Made by a program: the position numbers and the translations under genes. The notes beneath the pieces were generated by a model. That model was not told the origin of the DNA. It searched no databases and saw only the letters and a program-made list of their open reading frames with translations. This document shows, in pieces, positions 1-10,534 of a stretch of DNA of 64,000 bases. Location: positions 5,385,398-5,449,397 of the forward strand of contig NC_052618.1 in assembly GCF_016545825.1 (NCBI RefSeq), written 5' to 3'. This stretch comes from Eucalyptus grandis. Taxonomy: Eukaryota; Streptophyta; Magnoliopsida; Myrtales; Myrtaceae. How positions within the stretch are numbered: position 1 is the stretch's first letter; each line of letters starts with the position of its first letter.

Positions 1-56
1 AACAGGCTAGTAAGAACTTGTTTTGCTGTTGCTGGAGAGTGGGGGAGCGGAGAGCC

Positions 57-91
<35 letters not shown>

Positions 92-545
92 CTGCAATTG
101 ACCGAGTGGGCATATGGTGAGTGTTGGGGTTCGGCGGCCCTACGGTGGGGGCTCGACGATGCTGCAATGGCGGCTTGGTGGGGACTGGATGACTCGATAA
201 GCGTGAGAGAAGAAAGAATGAGACAAGTCAAGACCTAAGTATTCATTAAAAGGTAAGAATGACAAAGGCCCGGAGAGAAGGAAAATGAGACATTATTTCT
301 AATTTATGAACTGGGCGGGTATGGGCCATTCAAGCTTTAACCGAACCCAAATTGCTTATATCGGGTCGAATTGAAAGATATTTTGAGATATGGTGGCTCG
401 GCTTGCGACTATTTTAGCACAAAAAATGGGGTCAGCCCAGCAGTTCAGCCTCGGTTTTCGGGCTCATGTTTTTATTTCTTTTTTATTTTTTGGCACACCC
501 CTAGTTGTAATGTTAATAGTAGTAGTATAGTGTTATGACAAATTG
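1..545. repeat. dispersed repeat, left copy
   Basis: This stretch recurs in the same orientation at about 7,706-8,160. Shared landmarks in order are: an imperfect palindrome of the form AACAGG-(10 nt)-CTTGTT at the start; a 'gagagtgggggagcg' stretch; 'catatggtgagt'; a 'gctcgacgatg' segment; 'agcgtgagaga'; a stretch naming 'gggc(a/c)... tatggg'; then T-rich DNA ending near 'gttaatagtagtagtatagtgttat'. A (GA)n run occupies about 59-88. The open frames on both strands are by-products of GA-rich sequence. The element family is not recognised. Confidence 0.6.
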
Positions 546-1012
546 TCTTGGACACGTTTCTACTTGGGGCTTGATTGGGTTCCTATTTCCTTGTATAAAT
601 GCAGGTCTCTGAATTTTCGATAGTTGGAATTATGGTTGGTTGCCCTCTCGATCAGTTTCATAGTAGCAACCTCAACATGCGTATCATTTTTTTCTTTTTT
701 CTTTTTCTGAAAGACATGCGTATCCTTTAAACCATTGTTTTCTATAGCATTTTTCGACATGTTTTTTTATATAAATTTCCTTAATCCTTTCTATTGTCTG
801 TGATCAGGTTGTGCAAATGAAGTTTTTCATTGACGAGCTTCTGAAAAGGAAAACTCGAGGGTGTTTGTTCTACGTATTGAGAAGAAACCTTTACATCAAG
901 GGAGTGACTTGCTTTCCTCCTCCCTCGAAATCTTAACTTGATGTCCTGTTTTTTTTTTACCAAGGTATTATGTATTATGCACAGTATTTAGCTCAATAAA
1001 GTGGTCCCTTAC

Positions 1013-1215
1013 CTTTCTTTGCTTCATCCGATCTTTTAAGGTCCGAATTGTGATAGCAAAAGCAGCATCATGAACAGTAAATAAATTCTTGGATTTGTAA
1101 GGCTTCATTTTCACATCCTCTGCTATATGTCCTGCATCATTCAAAATGCTCGGCGAAGCTGCCAATTTGCCGATGCTTCTGCCTGAGAAGTTCTGCTGCT
1201 GTTCAAATTGACGTC
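1013..1215 (-). pseudogene. possible isolated coding exon, product unknown
   Basis: On the minus strand an open frame runs through RELGRQFEQQQNFSGRSIGK and on through LAASPSILNDAGH and TVHDAAFAITIRTLKDRMKQ. It ends at a plausible splice donor (AAAG|GTAAGG) at 1,013/1,012. The amino-acid make-up looks like real protein rather than chance. The upstream side is interrupted near 1,215 by a frame change, and no neighbouring exon could be joined convincingly. I do not recognise the family. It may be a relic carried in with the other broken gene pieces nearby. Confidence 0.35.
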
Positions 1216-1724
1216 CCAGTTCCCTTATAGAGACTCATTTCCATACTGCCCTTTCCCATCTGGGCTTCCAGCAATACTAGCTTGTGTTCTTGAGTAGTCC
1301 AGTGTCAATCCCATTGTTCCTCTATGGAAAGCTAAATTCTAGATTCTTTTCGTGAATGTTTTCAAAATCACTTAACAAATGACGGGGCGCTAGTGCTGTC
1401 CATTTATAATAGGGGTGTTAGAATGCAACTTAACTGAAATTTCATGCATTATTTTCAATTCGGATAATAATAAAAAAATAACCGTTTTTATTTTTCTCTC
1501 CCTTCTTTCTCACCTCTCTCAAAATCGCCACAGAAAACCCTAATCTTCATCTCTCTCCTCCTCCACTACAGTTTTCTTCTCCTCTCTCTCCTCCAGTAGC
1601 ATCAGACTCGCGCTCAACCACTCTCCGGGATTAAATTCCTCTCCTGCAAAACCTGCAACAGAGCAGCCACGTCCGCCACCTCCCCCGGATTGCCTCGCGG
1701 AATCTGAAATCCGTGCCGTATGGC

Positions 1725-3033
1725 ATGAATCTGAAGCTTCAGCCTGGCGATCTTGCCAAGGAGGGACTCCCTCTCGCGGGCCTGTTGAAGAAGGTGGCAT
1801 CGGATTTCCCCGACTGGAGAGCCGTCTCCGCCTGCGGTGAGTTCGACCTGACGTACCCGCTGCTACAGGAGCTCGTTGACCAAGCCGCAGCGCTCGTCGC
1901 TGCCTATGGCATCAGCGCCGGCGACGTCGTCGTACTCGCTTTCCCCAACACCGTCGAGGTATGTATGGTCCCCACCAGTCATCGAGTCTCCTCGCGAGTA
2001 CGATGGCGCATGTTTTCAGTTTGTGTGATGATGGGAATTCAAATGCAGAAATTTCCCTGATGAAGCTGTATAAATTCGAGAATGCAATATTTGGAAGATT
2101 GCGGTAACAATGAATTTCTAACGATGAGATCGATTGTTTATGAAAGATCGACTGGGAAATAGCTCGAAATAAGAAAAAAGAATCTGAGGCGTGAAATTTC
2201 TGCAAGCGCGGGTGCCAATTGAGCAGGAACAAATTGAATTGGGAAGAGCATGAAGAGCCTTTTCTGTTGTGTCCAAAGGTTGTTTTTTTGGGATGTATAA
2301 GCAACGCTTCATCGTAAAACAAAGTCAAAGCTTATCAAAAGGAGATGGATGGCTTTAATGAAATCAAACAATGACAAACTAGTTGTCTGCACATTCTGCA
2401 TATGTATATCTGCAATCTGCTGGGACTAGTGGGGCAGTTTGCTGATTTGGAAATGTGTTCGTTTTGCAGTTTGTGATCCTGTTTCCGGCTGTAATCCGTT
2501 GCCGAGTCACTGCAGCTCCGCTCAACCCCAACTACACAACTAAGGAGTTCAAGTTCTACCTTTCCGACTCGGAACCGAAGCTTCTATTGACACCGCAAGA
2601 AGGAAACCGATGGGCTCAATCCGCTGCTTCCAAGCTTAACATCCACCACCCAACTGCCAAGCTTCACTCTACCGATTCCAAAATCACTCTCTTCGACCGA
2701 TGTAGAGCCGAGCCTTGGCTCAATGTCCAAAGTTGTCAATGATCCCTCGGATGTAGCTCTGTTCAGGCACACCTCCGACGCTACGGGTCGCCCCAATTGC
2801 ATGCTGCTAACTCAACGCAATTTGGCATCATTGATTCAGAACATCAAGTGTGTGTACAAACTAACAAAGTTAGACTACCCTGATTGTGCTTCCCTTGTTC
2901 CATGTGCACAGCTCAGTTGTTGGATTATTGAGCTCTTTATCTACTAGAGCCGCCATGGCCCTCCCGGCAGCTGTTAGGTTCTTGGCGCTCATATTTTGGG
3001 TAGATATGATTTCATACAACGCCACAAAGAAAT
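1725..3033 (+). pseudogene. AAE3: oxalyl-CoA synthetase (AAE3, 4CL-like) pseudogene, 3'-truncated
   Basis: AAE3-type enzymes (ANL/AMP-forming superfamily, about 520 residues) activate oxalate with CoA and ATP in the cytosol. Exon 1 runs from the ATG at 1,725 to 1,958 and ends with LAFPNTVE. A GT-AG intron (1,959-2,469) follows, and exon 2 opens with FVILFPAVIRCRVTAAPLNP. The frame breaks near 2,715 (then VVNDPSDVALF) and near 2,880 (then LPLFHVHSSVVGLLSSL). Homology stops at about YNATK (3,033), roughly half the enzyme. The AMP-binding signature, normally TSGTTSRPKG in this family, reads TSDATGRPNC, so the loop glycine and lysine are lost. Retention of the intron argues for a DNA-level copy, not a retrocopy. 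The 5' leader (1,500-1,700) is CT-rich. Identity is strong; function is not possible. Confidence 0.85.
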
Positions 3034-3325
3034 TTTCTAATTAATAAAGTTCGAAGCATCATCAAAATTAGATGGCGAACTGAGGAAAAAAATTAATAAC
3101 TTAAATTGTTTACAAGTTTTTTACTTTTTTATTTACGGAAAATTTTTGTATTTGCGAAGGCATGGGCAACATAACGACTTGACTAAATACCGTATATTAT
3201 GATCTCAGAAAAAGTGAGTTGGGTCAATTTACTATTTCTACATTGGACCATTAATAACTTTTGCTTGAGATTATATTAATTCACTTTTGAGGTGGGATCT
3301 AGCAGTGGGCCAGTGGTCCAACCGC

Positions 3326-4499
3326 TCGCAAAAAGTGTCAATGCCTAATATTCTCACAGCAGGCGAGACAACTTCTGAAACCAACAGGGTACAAGGGGAT
3401 CCAAATCTCATATATCAAGACATTCCTGTCCTTGCAATAGAGATTTCCACCTAAAATCTTCCAACCCATGTGAGGGATTCCGAAGAGGATCCCATCCCTG
3501 AAATACTCTGATAAACAGAGGGACTGCGAATGAGCAAGCACTGCAGGAAACCTTCTTTGCATGTCACCAAAAGATTTGGCTAGCGTATTCATTATTTCCT
3601 TCATGTTATTCAGTTGTTTCTTCTGGAGTTTTGCCTTAGTTTGCAGCTTCTCCTTTTTCTTTTTGCAAGCTCAGAGCTGTCTCCTTCTCATTCCTCAGGT
3701 CCCCATCGATCTTCTGAATATCCAACTCAGCCAGGTCCAGAATCAACCTTATATCGTGCTGGAGCTCCGACATAGGAACATCACTCTCCCTCGCCTTCTC
3801 TTCCGCATTCAGATTCTCCAAGTTTGCTAACACCCTAACCTGAGGTCCGCGCATGTCGAGTACCTTTTGCACAACTTCAACGCCCTGTTCCTGCTTCTTC
3901 GCCAACAGCTCTTCTGCCGTAATATACTTCGCTTTGTTTTTCAGCGTCTTCTTCTTCGCTTGCTTAGACCAAAGCTTCTCCTTACCGGGCACGTCAGGTG
4001 ATGGCTTCTTTTCCTCTGGCCCCAACGAGGCAACAGGTGCCTTTGCAAGAGTTTCCTCGTAAGTCGTTGAAACCCACACCCATATTCTTAGGATGCAACT
4101 TTGCTTCAATGAATGTCACAATCCCTTGTTGGTTCTTCTCAAGACCCCCAAGCCCGGCCCATCCTCATCCACGACAGCGGATTCTTCATCCTCATTCTCT
4201 GTCTTCGAGTTCTCGTCAATCTCTCTGTTCGGCATGACCGTGCCGGTGGACACGAAATTCACGGGCTTCGACAGATCGGCCTTACCTAGGAGGTCCCTGT
4301 TCTTCCTCCGCTTCCTCTTGGAGGAGTCGTCGTAGTTCGAATCGGAGTCTCCCGACGCGAAGACGCCGTAGAGCACGTCGTCCTTGGTCTGGGCGCGCTT
4401 CTCCCTCCGCCGCCGGTAGTAGAACTCCCCGTCGATCCACTGCCCATCGTCGTAATCGTTGTCCATCCCGAACCTCTCCATCTCCTGGTCCTCGTCCAT
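3326..4499 (-). pseudogene. STIPL1: STIPL1 / TFIP11-like spliceosome disassembly factor pseudogene
   Basis: TFIP11 homologues are nuclear G-patch proteins (about 800 residues in plants) that work with the Prp43 helicase in spliceosome disassembly. The start MDEDQEMERFGMDNDYDDGQ, the QTKDDVLYGVFA block and KPVNFVSTGTVMP are typical of the N-terminal domain. The first half of the G-patch is missing: sequence jumps to [17 protein letters not shown] and NMGVGFNDL in another frame (breaks near 4,138 and 4,040). [35 protein letters not shown] and [17 protein letters not shown] follow. A further shift lies near 3,655, then QLNNMKEIMNTL and SFGDMQRRF. Homology ends near SEVVSPAVRILGI (about 3,326), so the C-terminal half is absent. 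No intron is visible in what remains. A 19-nt T run lies just 5' of the start. Identity is confident; it cannot encode a working factor. Confidence 0.85.
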
Positions 4500-4789
4500 C
4501 TTCGAGCAATCCTGGAGAACCGAAAGCGAGGGACCTAGGTTTTTTTTTTTTTTTTTTTTGGGGGTGTTCGGAGGAGGAGGAGAGGGGAGGCGCTGCTGCC
4601 AAACGCCGAGGTGGCCCGGCGGCGTAGATGCGGCGGCAGCGGTCGAAGGCTGCTATCAGGCAGTGCAGCTCACTCGAGGGTTGGAGGGAGAGAGAGAGAG
4701 AAAACAGAGAGTGACCGAATGCTAGAAACGCAAGAACTGGAAAACCTGACGGATCTTCTTCCCTTTTTAATTTCTCAGATGTTAACAAT

Positions 4790-5385
4790 TGTTGATTTTT
4801 TTTATTATTATTCCCTATTTACTTCAAGGAGAGGACATTCATTTATCGTGATTGTTTAGTTTATGTTGATGATATATAATGATAATCAGAATGAAATTGG
4901 TTAATTTTTCAATTAAAGACCTAGGAAAATTGAAAAAATTATTTTTTAAGATTTGAAGCTGTGAGAAATAAAAGTGGAACTTTTTTTTTTAAATGATTAG
5001 AAGTACATGTTGAGAGAGACTAGCATGACGCAACTTAGTGATTTACAAATTAATCCAAAAAGTTGAAATGATCAAGGATCTCTCTATGTACACTCCAAGT
5101 TAATATATGAAAAAACGGAAAGGGGGACATTTGATATTAAAAATTTCTTATCGGCCGAGGGATTTTTTCAATTGTCAAATGGTTATCCGAAATTAAATTA
5201 TATTGAGACAAAAATTGCCGCAAAAGCCCTCTTTTTAGTAAACAAATAAATACATAGAACTGAGGAGAGAGAACTGGAGTGCCATTTTGTCGGAGAAAAG
5301 TTGCAGCAAGGATTTTTTAAGCCAGGCTACGTCCCCCACGAGATTACAGCTAGGACTTAGGAAGGTGACTTTTGAAGATTTTCTA
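4790..5385. other. AT-rich spacer without recognised gene
   Basis: No frame longer than chance, no splice pattern and no element termini were seen. It separates the STIPL1 pseudogene from the fold-back repeat. Confidence 0.5.
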
Positions 5386-5389
5386 CATT

Positions 5390-5885
5390 TATTAATGTTC
5401 ACTCAAGTACATTTGTGACAAATTTACCCCAAACTATTTTTTGACCACGAAAAACCTCAAACTGGTATACTTTTGACAAATTTATCCCAAACTGGTACAC
5501 TTGTGATAAATTTACCCTATATTAGTTTTCGTTAAATTTTATTCTCAAATTATTAAGTTAAATAACACGTAACAATTAACCGGTATACCAATTTAGGATT
5601 TTACGTTTCGTTTGTCACAGTTTGCAATTTTTATGACTTTTTTATGGTATTAATCCAATTTAGTATAGGGTATATTTGTCACAAATTTACCAATTTAGGG
5701 TTTTTTGCAGTCGAATAAATTAGTTTTGGGTAAATTTGTCATAAATGTACCAGTGTTTTTTATAGTTAGTCGGGGTAAATTTGTCACAAATTTACCAGTT
5801 TGAAGTTTTGATAGTCAAAAAAATATTTTGGGGTAAATTTGTCATAAGTGTACCAGTTTGGGGTTTTTCAAGGTATTAACCCTAC
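5390..5885. repeat. AT-rich fold-back repeat built from a ~35-bp motif
   Basis: The left half repeats the sense 'tgtgacaaatttaccccaaac ... ggtacac' (about 5,407-5,520). The right half repeats its reverse complement, 'ggtaaatttgtcataa ... gtaccagtttgggg' (about 5,660-5,870). The two halves could fold into an imperfect hairpin of more than 100 bp per arm. The outer arms match best: 'aaaaacctcaaactggta' on the left against 'accagtttggggttttt' on the right. This looks like a non-autonomous fold-back element or a degenerate minisatellite that flips orientation. No coding capacity. Confidence 0.6.
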
Positions 5886-6004
5886 CTTTTATCATCCAAG
5901 CTATTGGTTAATATAGGGATTGAAAATTAGCGGGGGCTAAAACTTGCATGATGAAGTTCTACATCGATTACTCGATTCGAAGTTTGGTTAACAGAAGCAG
6001 CTGT

Positions 6005-6753
6005 ATTGCCGAATCGCTTACACTGGTCTGGACCTTGTTGCCAATGTTCTATGGCAAATCTGGAAAATGCGAAACGGTTTTATCTTCCGTGGCCAACGTC
6101 CGGACCATACTTTAGCAGTGGAGAATGCCTTATCGCAGACGCAGCTTTTTCGGGTTTCTGCATCTCCCTCTCTGTCCCGACCTACAGCACAACCGCACCC
6201 ACATCAACTCTAGAAACCACCGGATCCAAGCACCTTAAAACGCAATATTGATGCTTCTTCAAACCAGGAGACACATATGGATCTATGGCATCGATTTGTA
6301 GAGATCACTATGGCCGACTAACTGATATATACTCTGCTCGTTTCCCAGCTGCTTCGCCTCTTATCGCGGAGTTTCAGGCTCTAACCTTTGCTCTTCAGCA
6401 TCTGCTACATCAGGGGCTTCATCAGGCTCATATAGACCTGGAGTCGGACTGCAGCATCGTTGTGGCAGCTGTAACAGGGGAGGATCCGCCGCCATGGGAG
6501 ACGCGCGTCTTGTTTGCGGAGGCGACATCTTTTCTCCCTCTTTTCCCTAACCTGAACGTGCGCTTCTGCAAGCATGAGGCTAATGCTGTGGCCGACTGGG
6601 CCGCGAAAGCCCACAATTCGGCCATGCAGGCCCAAGACCGGAACTTATCTCCTCCTTTCCTTTTGCTAGACCTTGTGTATGTTGACGCTTTAAAGGCTGG
6701 ATGTAAGTTACCGAAGATACATTATTTTCTCTATTTTCGTCCAAAAAAAAAAA
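6005..6753 (+). mobile_element. 5'-truncated LINE (non-LTR) relic with RNase H-like domain
   Basis: The 3' end of a plant LINE. A short piece before the domain reads VLWQIWKMRNGFIFRGQRP (about 6,050-6,105), the usual linker before the C-terminal RVT_3/RNase H-like domain. A stop and a frameshift follow. From 6,285 the open frame (158 codons) carries SPLIAEFQALTFALQHLLHQ, LESDCSIVVAAVTG and CKHEANAVADWAAKA, with acidic residues at the positions conserved in plant RVT_3 domains (E in AEFQAL, D in ESDC, D in VADW). The unit ends in an 11-nt A run at 6,743-6,753, as expected for target-primed insertion. No reverse transcriptase or endonuclease part is present. A target-site duplication was not identified. 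Confidence 0.75.
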
Positions 6754-6759
6754 GATCAT

Positions 6760-7700
6760 GATTACATATTGAGTAATGAGATTTCTCAATAATAACCTTG
6801 CACTCGAATTTTGCACGTTAGAATTCTCAATCGCATCAACGGAAAACGTCGACTCCTATTACTTGAATTGGATGTCAACATGGTTGGGGTCTAGAGGTCT
6901 CTAATCAAGTTGCTACAGTGCCAAACTTGAAATCGGCTCAACTCCTTACTCAATGTTTGATTTGAGCTTGACCAAGTATTAACTTCATCCTTATGTTGGA
7001 GCTTGATTCGAACGAAAAGTCAATACACTAGATATACTTGTGTGTTGGATGAGGACGTCTATGTATAATTATGTAACAATCAAAATTTTGAATTATGCTT
7101 ACAAAATTTAGCAAATTGAATATTGGCAAGCTCGAGCTTTCAATTTGGAAAATACTTGAGTAGCTCAAGTTAGAGCTTGACTAGATATTAGTTCTCGAAA
7201 AATCATCAACCCAAGCTCAAACAATTCATTAATAGAGTATGCACTAGGTGTAAGTAATAATTTTCCCAACTCGATTAGCTCGACGAGGGATCATAACTTG
7301 TGCTAACACTAGTTGGCTATTTTACATAAATTCTTATTTAAATATGAGGATATCAAAGAGTATGATTTGTAAAAACGTAAACAAATTTCTAAATTTTTTA
7401 AGGGGGAGGGTCCTCTTATGTCTCTCAATCTAAATGACCTCAAAAGTCCAATTATCATAATAACTCCAATAAAATTTTAAATGAATTCAGAGGCGATTTT
7501 TGTCATTTTGTACTTAAAAAATGAAAATCGTCAATTATGGCCCTCTCCACTTCTCTCCACGATCTAAATGTAACTAATAAATTGTGAAACAAAAATAATA
7601 GAAAGGTAATTGCATCTTCTTAAAGAGGGACTATCTATCACTTAAAAATTTAAAATAAAAGATTCAAATAGCATGTACGAAAACCAAAAACCTTAAGACA
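6760..7700. other. spacer without recognised gene
   Basis: AT-rich DNA between the LINE tail and the right dispersed repeat. No coding frame or element end could be supported. Confidence 0.5.
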
Positions 7701-7705
7701 TCAAA

Positions 7706-8160
7706 ACAGGCTCGTAAGAACCTGTTATCTACCAGTAGAGAGTGAGGGAGCGTATGGAAACCAAGACGCGAGCAGGTGTAAGAGGGAATGAGAGAGTGAG
7801 CGAGAAATATTGGAGGGAGGAGATATGGTGAGTGGTGGGGCTCGATGGCTGCATAAGTGGGGCTTGACGATGGTGGGACGACGGTAGCTGGATCTCGACT
7901 AGCGTGAGAGACGGGAGAATGAGAGAAGTCGAGCCTTCAACAGGTGCGAAAGGGAATTGACATGAAGAGGCCATATATATGTATACCATATGATCTATGA
8001 ATTAGGCCTAGTGGGCCTGCCCAATACTATTTGAGCCCAAAACTATCAGGCCAGTATGGGTGATTCGATCCAGTTTTCGCTCTTCCTTTTCTTTTTCCTT
8101 TTTTTGATACACTTCCGAGTACTAGTATTAGCAGTAGCAGAAGTATGATGTTATTTGGGC
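7706..8160. repeat. dispersed repeat, right copy
   Basis: Second copy of the repeat at the window start, same orientation. It begins with the palindrome AACAGG-(10 nt)-CCTGTT (7,706-7,727) and keeps the 'gatatggtgagtg', 'cttgacgatgg' and 'agcgtgagaga' landmarks. The T-rich tail ends in 'tagtattagcagtagcagaagtatgatgttat'. It lacks the long GA run of the left copy. The two copies differ by many substitutions and indels, so the duplication is old. Confidence 0.6.
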
Positions 8161-8164
8161 TATA

Positions 8165-8662
8165 TAACTATCATGAACTCCAATAATTACATGACCTAAA
8201 GTTTACAGTGTTACATACATAAATATATTCAAGACTCGTATGTGAGGCAGACACATGTGTACAAAGTAAGAGGAGAAAGAGGACAACAAAAAGTGAAGTG
8301 GGTCATTTATGATATTGTGAATTTATTTTGTAAACTTAGAGGATCCTAATTTTAAATTTTTAATGCATAGTGAGAGAGAGAGGGAAAAATTTCATTGAAG
8401 ATTATGAGACTAGGATTTGCAAGGACGGCAACAACATAATACACTAATGGGTGAATAATACATAGAAACAGTTGTGGAAGTTGTCAAAAAAACAATCCAT
8501 GAGACATTATAAATGACTAAAATTGGGGCTGACTTTGCCTACGAACAACGAATAAATGACAGGGTGCCTTACGGAGACGAACCCTTTTCATAGCCAAACT
8601 CAACTTTGTATTTCTTTATAGGAAACCAAAGAGAGCCGAAAGGGAGGAAAAAGGGCGCTAGG
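8165..8662. other. upstream spacer of the DUF26 pseudogene
   Basis: AT-rich DNA that would have held the promoter and 5' leader of the ginkbilobin-like gene. I see no promoter element that can be assigned with confidence. Confidence 0.4.
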
Positions 8663-9055
8663 ATGGCCTTGTCCACATCACATACACTCCCACTTATGTT
8701 CATGGGGCTTCTATAGGGTCCAAGTCTCATAAAAAGTGACCCGGACATGACACTTACCTACAAGATATACAACGGCATGCAGTATTCAGACGATTATGCA
8801 CAAGCTTTGGATCAAGTCATGACCGATTTGAGGTCCAACACTGCAACCCGAGGATTCAACTACTACATCAGTGCTTCATACGGCAATGCCAAATGCTTCG
8901 GTCCAAGAGCGTGTGCCATCAGGCTGGCACAATCAGATTGCACTACTTGCATGGATTTCGCTTGTGGTCAAATTAAAGAGTTGTGCATGCTCGGTGCACA
9001 ATTTTAGCTTTTTGACTGTAGAATTAGATAAGAGCAATATGAATGCATTGAGTGA
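8663..9055 (+). pseudogene. ginkbilobin-like DUF26 (Gnk2) secreted protein, three in-frame stops
   Basis: Single-domain Gnk2/DUF26 proteins are small secreted, often antifungal, mannose-binding proteins of plant apoplast defence (about 110-130 residues). From the ATG at 8,663 one frame runs 131 codons to a TGA at 9,053-9,055. It has a hydrophobic signal-peptide-like start (MALSTSHTLPLMFMGLL), then DPDMTLTYKIYNGMQYSDDY, ALDQVMTDLRSNTATRGFNY, YGNAKCFGPRACAIRL, AQSDCTTCMDFACGQIKELC and, past the stops, LFDCRIR and EQYE. The C-x8-C-x2-C spacing and the terminal LxDCxxRYE signature fit the family. Stops interrupt it at 8,714 (TAG, end of signal peptide), 9,005 (TAG, before LFDC) and 9,029 (TAA, where the family usually has Tyr). 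There is no frameshift, so decay is recent and purely by substitution. Confidence 0.85.
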
Positions 9056-9059
9056 TTGA

Positions 9060-10285
9060 TTGATTCCTTCATATTTTGATGACACCGCAAGTCCATCTTT
9101 AGGGAAAAGGATCCGATATACTGTATCAAGTCCGCAAATGTTGACAAGTAATGAATAGAGGAGAGCATATGAGAATCTTGTGGTTATATAAGAGAGGTTG
9201 TATCGTGTTGACCCTTGTTCACCATTAGGTTAGATTTGGCATGGCAAAGAGTAATTTCTTTTTATTTTTATTCTCTTGCTTTCTTGTCTTTCCTTTTCCT
9301 TTTCTACTCCTTGATAACAAAAAAAGGGTATATTGTTCTCATCAAATTATCAGAATATATGTAAGTTTAGAAGCTTTTCTGAAGAGCAATGCGCTTTCGT
9401 AACTTGAATTGCATGACAAACTTTTGTTTTTTTTTTTTTATCGAAAGCATGACAAATTTCACTATTTAGAAAATGTGAGAGTTTATAATTTCATCATATT
9501 TATTTTTTATTTACTCTGCATATTTTTATGCGAGAAGCCAATTGTTTCGTCAATTTCTTTGTCTTTATTTCATTATTGGATATTATACATTTGGGGAAGT
9601 CTCGTAGAGTGGTTTGGAGTCACTAGGCAATCGAGAGGGGTTATAAAAAACAAATTTCACATTCCAAGTTTAATTAAAAACAATTCGCCCACTAGATTTA
9701 ATATCTCATTCTTCTATTAAAGTGATTGCTCTCGTGAAGATCAATGCAAAAGTAAAAATTCATGAAAGAATAAGATGAGAGAATGAACTTACACTTAAAT
9801 TTTGTGATACTCATAAAAGTTGAGAAAAGTGTACTTTCGAAGAAAATACTCATATGAACTATATTCATATCTACCCATACATATCATACCCACTAAGTAC
9901 AATATGCCTATCCACATATGAAACAAAGGTCAGGTTTACTTTGAATGATCTTCCATACTCCAAGTGGATTAGATCGGTTGTAAGAATTTCGTGCTTGAAT
10001 GACTATTAGATCACTACACCCAGAACTATCAAAACCTCGAGAGATCATATGGGACCCATGGGAATTCGTTTTAATTTCAAGTTACATGCTCACCTGGGAG
10101 CTTCACCCAACAGTTTGCTTTTTTATGGTCACTTTAACGAATGCCTTAGCCTAGTTGAAACAGTTGTTGCAAAGGGAACAGTATCCGACTAGTGTTGCTG
10201 TTGCAATGAGCTCAATCATGCCAAGCCTAGGCATGATGCAGTATTTAAGCTAGACATATTGCGTCACCTCTTCTTCCCAAGCTTA
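9060..10285. other. spacer; 10.1-10.3 kb shares sequence with 12.36-12.58 kb
   Basis: Mostly AT-rich without a supported gene. The last 200 bp ('ctagtgttgc ... caatgagctcaatcatgccaagcctaggc') recurs at 12,430-12,560, showing that the REM array grew by local duplication of exon-plus-intron units. Confidence 0.5.
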
Positions 10286-10289
10286 GGCA

Positions 10290-10435
10290 GCCGTAGAAAG
10301 CACCAAGTAGTCACCGTTTAGAAAAAAAGGGATACTCCAATTTGAATTCCCTAGCTTTCTCACGAGCAGTGAGAGGCCTTGGGCATTTGGAACCATGAAA
10401 ATGTTGCGCAGGAAGGCTTCTTGGACATTTACACT
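10290..10435 (-). pseudogene. REM B3 linker exon, unit 1
   Basis: Minus-strand reading SKCPRPLTAREKAREFKLEY followed by PFF is the spacer that leads into the first strand of a REM-type B3 DNA-binding domain. After PFF the frame breaks at a T run. The competing longer frame on the same strand is an artefact; the PRPLTA...EYPFF frame is the one conserved in all other copies of this exon. Confidence 0.6.
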
Positions 10436-10534
10436 GTTTTTCTTGACCTGCCCAAAAGAAAAAGATGATCCTGGTAAGACTCTAACTGGATCAAATAGGA
10501 GAGGCAAATCCAAAAGTAAGTGAGGTTCTTACTA

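Noticed and set aside
4282..4788. 168-codon minus-strand frame over the STIPL1 start
   Set aside because: Shadow frame of the genuine STIPL1-like N-terminus at 4,116-4,499; it includes a Lys run from a homopolymer.
1..8160. LTR retrotransposon with LTRs at 1-545 and 7,706-8,160
   Set aside because: There are no TG...CA ends, primer-binding site, polypurine tract or gag-pol sequence between the copies, and they are too diverged from each other.
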